Below, one piece after another: positions 1 to 5,359 of a DNA stretch of 5,564 bases. The DNA is from JANWZL01 sp037445185 (GTDB lineage Bacteria > Pseudomonadota > Gammaproteobacteria > Burkholderiales > Thiobacillaceae), in assembly GCA_037445185.1 (NCBI GenBank), contig JBBIKZ010000142.1, forward strand, positions 1 to 5,564. The letters are read 5' to 3'. How positions within the stretch are numbered: the first letter of the stretch is position 1; every line of letters begins with the position of its first letter. A program made the position numbers and the translations under genes. The notes under the pieces are model-generated. The model saw only the letters and a program-made list of their open reading frames with translations, had not been told where the DNA came from and did no database searches.

Positions 1-75
1 AGTCCGGACAGATTATTTGCTCTCTACACAGATGCGCGCAATCAACTTGAGTATCTGGCTGAACATGCTGCATGA
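1..75 (+). CDS. 3' end of an upstream gene (partial, unidentified)
   Basis: Frame 1 is open from the first base to a TGA at 73-75 and gives 24 residues ending in LEYLAEHAA. The residues have a normal amphipathic-helix composition (Leu, Ala, Glu, Tyr, Asp mixed), as expected for the C-terminus of a real protein. The start lies outside the window and the fragment is too short to assign a family. Its codons (AGA, TTA, TTT, GCT, ACA) are less G/C-rich than those of the operon from 610 onward. It could be an earlier gene of the same polysaccharide locus or an unrelated one. With so short a piece, a chance open frame cannot be excluded. Confidence 0.35.
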   Translation, partial: SPDRLFALYTDARNQLEYLAEHAA

Positions 76-102
76 TGCATTCACGATGGGCCTCCTTCGG
101 TC

Positions 103-134
103 GGGTGGTGGTGTGCTTGAGCGCTCACCAACCC
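103..134 (+). terminator. Hairpin after the upstream gene, weak terminator candidate
   Basis: GGGTGGTG at 103-110 can pair with CACCAACCC at 126-134 with one bulged A, enclosing a 15-nt loop that contains part of the palindrome TGAGCGCTCA (118-127). It lies 28 nt after the proposed stop at 73-75, a sensible place for a terminator. No T-run follows (the next bases are CACTCC), so it does not meet the usual intrinsic-terminator pattern. The palindrome could instead be a protein-binding site. Confidence 0.2.
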
Positions 135-207
135 CACTCCTCCGGATGGCCCGTCGTCATAAGCTGTTTTGGACAAGAGTGGTCGGGTCTATGGAAATGG
201 GATGTGC

Positions 208-272
208 CGCGCAACGCTCCACGTCTAAGGCCCGTTTCGTCCTGTCCATAAATCTATCGCGGGCGTTGCGCG
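208..272. repeat. Inverted repeat CGCGCAACGC with 45-nt spacer
   Basis: CGCGCAACGC at 208-217 has its exact reverse complement GCGTTGCGCG at 263-272. The ten-base arms are perfect and the centres are 55 nt apart. The spacer is too long for a tight hairpin, so two inverted sites for a dimeric DNA-binding protein are more likely than a terminator. The pair ends about 140 nt before the sigma-54 promoter at 412-427, within the range over which sigma-54 activators can work. Function is inferred from position only. Confidence 0.4.
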
Positions 273-290
273 ACCCCCTACCCCGCCAGG

Positions 291-308
291 CTGTAAAGAT
301 TTCAACAG
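291..308. promoter_or_regulatory. 18-bp dyad, candidate upstream activator site
   Basis: CTGTAAAGATTTCAACAG has symmetric CTGT/ACAG ends around a ten-base centre, plus an A/T pair inside (CTGT-N2-A-N4-T-N2-ACAG). Its centre is about 138 nt upstream of the predicted sigma-54 transcription start near 438, which is typical spacing for an enhancer-type site bound by an AAA+ sigma-54 activator. In exopolysaccharide/exosortase loci such an activator would be of the PrsR type. The regulator is not encoded in the window, so the assignment is inference. Confidence 0.35.
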
Positions 309-411
309 GGGTGACGATAATGCCCACGTGATACCCGGGGTCAAGACCGATTCGCTGCCCCTACCCACCGGCGCGTGGCCGACATGACCCGCGCACGAGT
401 GGCCGCGCTCC

Positions 412-427
412 AGGCATGGGTTTTGCT
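412..427 (+). promoter_or_regulatory. Sigma-54 (RpoN) -24/-12 promoter
   Basis: AGGCATG at 412-418, four bases, then TTGCT at 423-427. The sigma-54 consensus is TGGCAYG-N4-TTGCW, so only the first T is missed. The invariant GG (413-414) and GC (425-426) have the required 12-base register. Transcription would start near 438, about 170 nt before the glycosyltransferase start, on the same strand as the operon. No comparably good sigma-70 promoter was found in the region. The call rests on motif and position; transcription has not been shown. Confidence 0.6.
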
Positions 428-459
428 ACACTCTCGGCCGCCACCCAGGGCAGGTTCAA

Positions 460-591
460 ATGGACACAGATAACACTCGCTACCCGGTGTCTTACCGCAC
501 GCAAAGACTGTGCATCCCCTATGGGCCGTCACACCCGACGCCGCCCGAGCAGTGCATGGGTCAGACCGGAGTGTTCCGGCGGCCAGCCTGA
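460..591 (+). CDS. Possible 43-codon leader ORF
   Basis: ATG at 460-462 opens a frame ending at TGA 589-591. It begins about 22 nt after the predicted transcription start and is preceded by AGGGCAGG (447-454), a passable Shine-Dalgarno five bases from the ATG. The peptide starts MDTDNTRYPVSY, is rich in Pro and Arg, holds two Cys, and has no signal peptide, membrane helix or recognised domain. It is in the same frame as the glycosyltransferase and stops 18 nt before it, so it could couple translation to that weakly primed gene. It may equally be chance, since G+C-rich DNA often carries short open frames. Confidence 0.2.
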   Translation: MDTDNTRYPVSYRTQRLCIPYGPSHPTPPEQCMGQTGVFRRPA

Positions 592-609
592 GACAGCCCG
601 AGCCGCCTC

Positions 610-1842
610 ATGCCCGAACCCCGCATCGTGGTCTATTCCAACCTGTTTCCCAACGCCGCCCAGCCCAACGCGGGGCTGTTCATACGCGAGCGCATGTTCC
701 GGGTGGGCAGACGGCTGCCCATGGTGGTGGTCTCGCCCAAGCCCTGGTTTCCCGGGCAAGCCCTGATCCGCCTCGTCCGCCCCCACTACCGGCCCATGCC
801 CGCCCGCAGCGAGGTGCAGGACGGCATCACGGTGCTGTTCCCTCGTTTCCTGTCCTTGCCGGGTGTTCTGCGCCGCCTGGACAGCCTGTTCATGGCCCTG
901 GGCAGCTACCTCACCCTGCGCCGCCTGAGGCGGGAGGGTTTCAACCTCATCGACGCCCATTTTGCCTACCCGGACGGCCACGCCGCCATACGCCTTGGCC
1001 GCTGGCTGGGGCTGCCGGTTACGGTCACCCTGCGCGGCACCGAGGTGCCGCACAGCCGCAATCCGGCCCTGCGGCCCAAGCTGCAGGAGGTGTTCCGCTG
1101 CACCGACAAGGTGATTGCCGTGTCCGACTCATTGCGCCGGCTGGCCGTGTTGCTCGGGCTGCCGGCCGACAAGGCGGTCGTGGTGGGCAACGGCGTGGAT
1201 ACGGACAAGTTCCAGCCCGTGGACCGTCAGCTCGCGCGCAGCCGCTTCAAGCTCCCCGCCGAGGCGAAGTGTCTGGTCACCGTGGGCGCACTCGTGGAAC
1301 GCAAGGGCTTCCACCGCGTCATCGGCTGTCTGCCCGGGCTCATGTCACGGCACCCGGAACTGCACTACCTCATCGTCGGCGGCGCCGGCCCCGAGGGGGA
1401 CATCTCCGCCGAGCTGTGCGCCCAGGTGGCGCGCCTCGAGCTCACCGAACGGGTGCACTTCCTGGGGGCATTCCCGCCCGAGGACCTCAAGTGGCCGCTG
1501 TCGGCGGCGGATGTCTTCGTGCTCGCCACCCGCAACGAGGGTTGGGCCAATGTCATCCTCGAGGCCATGGCCGTGGGGCTGCCGGTGGTGGCCACCGATG
1601 TGGGCGGCAACCGGGAAGTCGTCCGCGACGAGCAGCTCGGACGCATCGTGCCCTTTGGCGACCAGGCCGCCTTGTGCGCGGCTTTGGACCATGCCTTGAC
1701 CAAGGCCTGGGACCGCGAGGCGATCCGAGCCTACGCGCGGGCCAATGATTGGTCCGGGCGGGTGGAGCACCTGATCGAAATTTTCGGGGATCTGGTCACC
1801 GAAGAGGCAGGCCCAGCCAGCAGTGCGGAGCTGCCGACATGA
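610..1842 (+). CDS. Glycosyltransferase family 4 (GT-B fold)
   Basis: Encodes 410 residues, the usual size for GT4 retaining glycosyltransferases, which move a sugar from a nucleotide-sugar to a glycan or lipid-linked acceptor at the cytoplasmic face. The N-terminal acceptor domain (about 1-190) has an opening strand RIVVYSNLFP, an NAGLFIRER segment (20-28), DAHFAYPDG (115-123) and LRGTEV (141-146). The donor domain has NGVDTDKF (194-201), GALVERKGF (226-234) with the Arg/Lys pair that contacts the donor phosphates, and NEGWANVILEAM (309-320), holding the E-x7-E motif (E310, E318), then GLPVVATDVGGNREVV. There is no signal peptide or clear transmembrane helix. ATG 610 is the first start after an in-frame TGA at 589-591, and its Shine-Dalgarno is weak. 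The stop overlaps the next gene (ATGA). The family is secure; donor and acceptor cannot be read from the sequence. Confidence 0.92.
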   Translation: MPEPRIVVYSNLFPNAAQPNAGLFIRERMFRVGRRLPMVVVSPKPWFPGQALIRLVRPHYRPMPARSEVQDGITVLFPRFLSLPGVLRRLDSLFMALGSYLTLRRLRREGFNLIDAHFAYPDGHAAIRLGRWLGLPVTVTLRGTEVPHSRNPALRPKLQEVFRCTDKVIAVSDSLRRLAVLLGLPADKAVVVGNGVDTDKFQPVDRQLARSRFKLPAEAKCLVTVGALVERKGFHRVIGCLPGLMSRHPELHYLIVGGAGPEGDISAELCAQVARLELTERVHFLGAFPPEDLKWPLSAADVFVLATRNEGWANVILEAMAVGLPVVATDVGGNREVVRDEQLGRIVPFGDQAALCAALDHALTKAWDREAIRAYARANDWSGRVEHLIEIFGDLVTEEAGPASSAELPT

Positions 1843-3230
1843 GTCCGCCAGCCTGGTTTGCCGGGCGTGTTGCCTATCCCTTACACGAGCGGCTGCTTCA
1901 GCGCCCCACCTTTGCCTATCTGGCCGAGCTGGAGAAGACCCAGTGGCTGGACCGGGCGGGCGTCGAGCGGCTGCAGATGGAGAAACTGCGCCGCCTGCTG
2001 CAAGTCGCCGAGGCCCACTGCCCCTGGCATGCACGGCGCATCCGCGCTGCCGGGCTCGACCTCGGCAAGCCGCTCACGCTCGATGACCTGCGCCGGCTGC
2101 CGACCATGGACAAGCGCGACGCCCAGACCCACGGCGGGGAGATGGTCTGGCGCGGGGTGCCGGGCGGGGCCTACAAGTACAACACCGGCGGCTCCAGCGG
2201 CCAGCCGCTCATCTTTCATTTCGGACGTCGCCGCCAGGCCTCGGATGCCGCCGGCCGCATGCGGGCGCGGCGCTGGTGGGGGGTAGAGCCGGGCGAGCGC
2301 GAGGTCTATCTCTGGGGCGCGCCGGTGGAGCTCGACAAGACTGACCGCATCAAGCAGCTGCGCGACCGCCTGTTCAACCAGCTGGTGCTCAACGCCTTCG
2401 AGATGTCGCCCGCGCGCATGGACGACTACTGCCGCGCCATCCAGGCCTATCAACCGAAATGCATCTACGGCTACGCGAGTTCCGTCGCCCTGCTGGCGGC
2501 GCATGCGCGCGAGCGGGGCTACGCGTTCAAGCTGCCGGAACTCAAGGTGGTCTGCACCACCGGCGAGCCGCTCTATCCACATCAGCGCGAACTCATCCAG
2601 CAGGTCTACGGCGCCCCGGCGGCGAACGAATTCGGCAGCCGGGACATCGGCTTCACCGCCCACGAGGCACCGAACGGGCGGATGCTGCTCATGTCCGAGA
2701 GCATCCTGCTCGAGGTACTGGACGCCGACGGCAACCCGGTCCCCCCGGGCGAGATCGGCGAGGCGGTGATGACCGGTCTGGAGTCCCAGGCCCAGCCCTT
2801 CATCCGCTACCGGACCGGGGACATGGTGCGCCTGAGTCCGGAGGCCGAGCCCGGTGGCCGCGGGCTGCACGTCATCGCCGAGGTGCTGGGGCGGAATACG
2901 GATTTTCTCGTGCGCCCGGACGGCACCCTCATGCATGCCCTGGCCGGCATCTATGTGCTGCGGGCGGTGGAGGGGGTGGGGGAATTCAAGATCGTGCAGC
3001 ATACGGCTGATAGACTGGAGGTCCAGGTGGTCCGCAACGCAGGCTGGACCGATACCTCCGCCGGCCGCATCGAGGCGGGTCTGCGCCAGCGCATGGGCGA
3101 TGGGGTACGGATCGAACTGAAGCTCGTGGCGGCGATCCCGCCCGAAGCATCGGGCAAGCACCGCTATGTGGTGAGCCACGTGCCCCGGACGGCTGCCGTG
3201 CGCACCGCCCTGGACAAGACGACACATTGA
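1839..3230 (+). CDS. PaaK/CapK-like adenylate-forming ligase
   Basis: Encodes 463 residues of the ANL (AMP-forming) superfamily, closest in layout to phenylacetate-CoA ligase and capsule-locus CapK proteins. These activate a carboxylic acid with ATP as an acyl-adenylate, then usually pass it to CoA. Visible motifs: the phosphate-binding loop YNTGGSSGQPL (114-124), YGYASSVALL (210-219), TTGEPL (240-245), EFGSRD (264-269) in the adenine-binding position, FIRYRTGDMV (321-330) with the ribose-binding Asp328, GRNTDFL (351-357) at the hinge, and a C-terminal SGKHRYVV (438-445) with K440 as likely catalytic lysine. All key residues seem present. The start at 1839 is chosen because it forms an ATGA overlap with the glycosyltransferase and has GGAG (1827-1830) eight bases upstream; the frame stays open to 1749, but that extension overlaps the previous gene and lacks family features. 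In a polysaccharide operon it probably supplies an acyl group for glycan decoration, not aromatic catabolism. Its substrate is unknown. Confidence 0.9.
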   Translation: MSPPAWFAGRVAYPLHERLLQRPTFAYLAELEKTQWLDRAGVERLQMEKLRRLLQVAEAHCPWHARRIRAAGLDLGKPLTLDDLRRLPTMDKRDAQTHGGEMVWRGVPGGAYKYNTGGSSGQPLIFHFGRRRQASDAAGRMRARRWWGVEPGEREVYLWGAPVELDKTDRIKQLRDRLFNQLVLNAFEMSPARMDDYCRAIQAYQPKCIYGYASSVALLAAHARERGYAFKLPELKVVCTTGEPLYPHQRELIQQVYGAPAANEFGSRDIGFTAHEAPNGRMLLMSESILLEVLDADGNPVPPGEIGEAVMTGLESQAQPFIRYRTGDMVRLSPEAEPGGRGLHVIAEVLGRNTDFLVRPDGTLMHALAGIYVLRAVEGVGEFKIVQHTADRLEVQVVRNAGWTDTSAGRIEAGLRQRMGDGVRIELKLVAAIPPEASGKHRYVVSHVPRTAAVRTALDKTTH

Positions 3231-3236
3231 CGAAGC

Positions 3237-4448
3237 ATGGACGTGATCCGCTACCTCTCCCTGCCCCTGCGCTACAAACCCTGGCAGCCCCGCCACGCCC
3301 GGCTGATCCTGGCCGATGTCACGGCGCGGGAAGGCCAGGAACAACAGCCGCATCGTGTGCACCTCGCTGCCGCCATCGACTGGCTCTGCCGCGCACAGGA
3401 CGTGCGCGATGGCCAGCCCGATGCGGGCGGGGTGTCTGCTGGCTGGAGCTTCGAGGACGGTTGGCTGCCTTCCTACCCGGAGACCACCGGCTACATCATC
3501 GAGACCTTTCTGGCCGCGGCGGACATCCTGCAGCGCCCGGAACTGGTGGACCGGGCGCAGCGCATGATCGACTGGGAGCTCACCCTGCAGCAGCCCGACG
3601 GCGCCTTTCCCGGCCATTTCGGCGAGCCGGGCTCCCACCCCGTCATCTTCAACCAGGGCCAGATCCTGCACGGCATGGTCGCCGGCTACACCCAGCTCGG
3701 GCGCCAGGACTGCCTGGAAGCGGCGCTGCGCGGCGCGCACTGGATGGCGGCGCAGATGGACGACGACGGCTGTTTCCGCCGCTTCGAACACAACGGCGTG
3801 CCGCACGTCTACAACACCCGCGCCACCTGGGCCCTGCTCGCCGTCGGGCTGCTCGCGGGCGAACGCGAGCTGGTGCAGGCCGCCCGCCGCAACCTGGACT
3901 GGGCGCTCACCCAGCAGACCGCATCCGGCTGGTATGCCACCAATGCCTTCGTGCCCAGCCGCGCCCCGTTTACTCACACCATCGCCTATGCCATCCGCGG
4001 CTTCCTGGAGTGCGGCGTGCTGCTGGGCGAGCAGCGCTACCTCGACAGCGCCCTGCAGGCGGGGCGCGGCATGGCGCGGGCGCAGCGCCGGGACGGCTGG
4101 CTGGCCGGCACCTACCGGGACGGCTGGGTGGCCGATGCCGGCTATGCCTGCCTCACCGGCATCGCCCAGATGAGCCTCAACTGGACGCGCATGGCGCAGG
4201 TGACGGGGCAGGACCATTGGCGTGAGCACGCCCGCAACGCCCTGGCCTATCTCAAGCGCACGCAGAAGCTGTCCGATCCGGACGACGCGGTACGCGGCGG
4301 CATCGCCGGCTCCAGCCCGATCTGGGGCGACTATTCGCGCTTCGAATATCCCAACTGGGCGGCCAAGTTCTTTGCCGATGCCCTGATGATGGACATGGCC
4401 GACATCGCCGTGCCGCCCGTGCCGAAATTCGGGGAAGCCGCCGGATGA
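3237..4448 (+). CDS. Six-repeat (alpha/alpha)-toroid protein, putative glycan-processing enzyme
   Basis: Encodes 403 residues without signal peptide or membrane helix. Six similar units are visible, each with an aromatic/Gly turn followed by a helix. They start near GWSFEDGWLPSY (69-80), DGAFPGHF (121-128), DGCFRRF (177-183), GWYATNAF (231-238), DGWLAGTY (286-293) and GGIAGSSPIWGDY (354-366). The helices after them include TTGYIIETFL, FNQGQILHGM, YNTRATWALL, THTIAYAIRGFLE, CLTGIAQMSL and YPNWAAKFFADAL. This is the pattern of an (alpha/alpha)6 barrel, the fold of many glycoside hydrolases, polysaccharide lyases, C5-epimerase domains and sugar 2-epimerases. Conserved Trp, Asp, Glu, His and Tyr in the turns could line a sugar-binding cleft, but I cannot assign a catalytic pair. 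It starts 6 nt after the ligase stop, with a weak Shine-Dalgarno, and overlaps the next gene by ATGA. A cytoplasmic glycan-modifying or scaffold role is inferred from context. Confidence 0.85.
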   Translation: MDVIRYLSLPLRYKPWQPRHARLILADVTAREGQEQQPHRVHLAAAIDWLCRAQDVRDGQPDAGGVSAGWSFEDGWLPSYPETTGYIIETFLAAADILQRPELVDRAQRMIDWELTLQQPDGAFPGHFGEPGSHPVIFNQGQILHGMVAGYTQLGRQDCLEAALRGAHWMAAQMDDDGCFRRFEHNGVPHVYNTRATWALLAVGLLAGERELVQAARRNLDWALTQQTASGWYATNAFVPSRAPFTHTIAYAIRGFLECGVLLGEQRYLDSALQAGRGMARAQRRDGWLAGTYRDGWVADAGYACLTGIAQMSLNWTRMAQVTGQDHWREHARNALAYLKRTQKLSDPDDAVRGGIAGSSPIWGDYSRFEYPNWAAKFFADALMMDMADIAVPPVPKFGEAAG

Positions 4449-5269
4449 GTCGACTCAAGGTCATGCTGCTGTGCGGCCGCAGCCCACGCCACTTATACGT
4501 GGCCAATGCCCTGTGTGAGGCGGCGGACGTGCAGGCCATCGTTCAGGAGACGGGGTCGGAGTGGAACGCGAAAAAACTCATCAAACTGATGCGCCCGGAC
4601 AACCTCGGTCGCAAGGCCTGGCGCTGGCTGCGCGACCGACGGCGCTACGCCGGCAACCCCGAGGCGCGCTTTTTCTTCGGCGACGAGCCACCCAGGCTCA
4701 CGCGGCACGAGCTGGTGGTGGAGGTGCCGCACATCAACCACCCCGACGTGGTGGCCCTGGCCGACCGGCTTGAGCCCGACCTGATCTGCGTCTTCGGCAC
4801 CTCCTTGATCCGCAGCGAGCTGCTCAGTCGCGGGCGGCTCGGCATCACCAACCTGCACGGCGGGCTCTCGCCCGAATACCGCGGCGCCGACTGCACTTTC
4901 TGGGCCCTCTACAACCGCGAACCCGAGAAGGTGGGCTGCACCCTGCACTGGATCGACCGCGGCATCGACACCGGCCGTCTCATCGCCCACGTGAGCCCGG
5001 AGATCCGCCCCGACGATGGCGAGTTGACCCTGTTCTGGCGCGGGGTTCGGGACAGTGCCGCGGTCTACGCCGAATTCGTGCAAAGGCTCGCCGCCGGGGA
5101 ACGCTTCGGCCAAACCCAGCCAGGCCGTGGTCGGCTCTACCAGGTCAAGCAGAGGGGGCTCAGGCATGAGCTAGAAGTGAATCGGCTGCTGCGGGGGGGG
5201 TTACTCAGAACCATACGACTGGACAGACGGGTACTCTGGTTCCCGTCAACTGATACCGGCCCATCTTAG
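4445..5269 (+). CDS. Formyltransferase-fold enzyme (sugar N-formyltransferase-like)
   Basis: Encodes 274 residues with the formyltransferase catalytic core found in methionyl-tRNA formyltransferase, the ArnA N-terminal domain and nucleotide-sugar N-formyltransferases, which move formyl from 10-formyltetrahydrofolate to an amine. The opening strand KVMLLCGRSP (5-14), DLICVFGTSLI (112-122), NLHGGLSPEYRGAD (136-149) and WIDRGIDTG (169-177) place the catalytic triad at N136, H138 and D175. A basic stretch at about 47-70 (Arg/Lys/Trp-rich) is unlike the tRNA enzyme and may contribute to substrate choice. There is no room for the C-terminal OB-fold of tRNA formyltransferase (about 310 residues), so an amino-sugar substrate in surface glycan synthesis is more likely. 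The start is set by an ATGA overlap with the previous gene and GGGGAA at 4431-4436. The last about 25 codons have lower G+C and rarer codons and follow a G8 tract (5193-5200), so the true C-terminus is less certain. Confidence 0.88.
   Translation: MSRLKVMLLCGRSPRHLYVANALCEAADVQAIVQETGSEWNAKKLIKLMRPDNLGRKAWRWLRDRRRYAGNPEARFFFGDEPPRLTRHELVVEVPHINHPDVVALADRLEPDLICVFGTSLIRSELLSRGRLGITNLHGGLSPEYRGADCTFWALYNREPEKVGCTLHWIDRGIDTGRLIAHVSPEIRPDDGELTLFWRGVRDSAAVYAEFVQRLAAGERFGQTQPGRGRLYQVKQRGLRHELEVNRLLRGGLLRTIRLDRRVLWFPSTDTGPS
5193..5200 (+). repeat. G8 homopolymer in the formyltransferase 3' end
   Basis: Eight consecutive G residues lie inside the formyltransferase coding region, encoding part of R250-G251-G252. 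Such runs are prone to slipped-strand mispairing and to sequencing error. As written, the protein ends at TAG 5267-5269 (274 residues). One extra G would end it at TGA 5251-5253 (269 residues). One fewer G would extend it to 305 residues, ending at TGA 5361-5363, which overlaps the next start codon. Confidence 0.8.
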
Positions 5270-5346
5270 AGTCCGTGACATGAAACCCCATAACACGCGT
5301 CGTCGAATCAATTTCATAGGCATGACCCATACACGTAATTCTCGTC

Positions 5347-5352
5347 AGGAGA
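5347..5352 (+). promoter_or_regulatory. Shine-Dalgarno AGGAGA for the fifth gene
   Basis: AGGAGA lies seven bases before the ATG at 5360 and is the strongest ribosome-binding site in the window. It supports 5360 as a true start, and the in-frame TAA at 5336-5338 excludes an earlier one. The 90-nt gap 5270-5359 shows no convincing promoter or terminator hairpin, so the fifth gene may be read from the operon transcript. Confidence 0.6.
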
Positions 5353-5359
5353 ACCCGCG

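Larger units (their letters stand above)
76..609. other. Long intergenic, probably regulatory region
   Basis: About 530 bases separate the possible upstream gene end from the glycosyltransferase start. I see no convincing full gene on either strand: the open frames here give low-complexity Arg/Ser/Pro-rich translations with no recognisable motif. Directly visible are a GC-rich hairpin (103-134), a 10-bp palindrome TGAGCGCTCA (118-127), an inverted repeat with a 45-nt spacer (208-272), a CTGT-N10-ACAG dyad (291-308), a repeated 9-mer CCCCTACCC (275-283 and 358-366), a sigma-54-type promoter (412-427) and a short leader ORF (460-591). Long upstream regions are usual for sigma-54 promoters, whose activators bind at a distance and act by DNA looping. 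Confidence 0.6.

Noticed and set aside
57..72. A second sigma-54-like match (TGGCTGA with a downstream TGC)
   Set aside because: The GG-to-GC spacing is one base too long and the TTGC element is incomplete; register is strict for this sigma factor.
17..331. A 104-codon open frame beginning with TTG in the upstream region
   Set aside because: It has no Shine-Dalgarno and no recognisable motif, it overlaps the better-looking frame ending at 75, and it runs through the inverted repeat and most of the dyad.
341..532. A 63-codon minus-strand open frame across the sigma-54 promoter
   Set aside because: It has no ribosome-binding site or family resemblance and lies across promoter elements; chance is the simplest explanation.
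510..1748. A 412-codon + strand open frame overlapping the glycosyltransferase in another frame
   Set aside because: The translation is almost entirely Arg, Pro, Gly and Ala with no motif, while the overlapping frame from 610 carries complete GT4 motifs. It is a composition artefact.
1749..1838. A 30-codon N-terminal extension of the ligase
   Set aside because: It would overlap the glycosyltransferase by about 94 bases and gives a Gly/Arg-rich sequence unlike the family. The ATG at 1839 has GGAG upstream and an ATGA overlap.
1881..4229. A very long open frame on the minus strand (782 codons) opposite the ligase and toroid genes
   Set aside because: It lies antisense to two genes with clear motifs and repeats. 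Its translation is rich in His, Arg, Gly and Ala with no domain, typical of the frame opposite G/C-biased codons, where stops are rare.
5313..5340. A second AGGCATG-like element in the gap before the fifth gene
   Set aside because: AGGCATG is present (5318-5324), but the required TTGC at the right distance is absent, so it is not a sigma-54 promoter.
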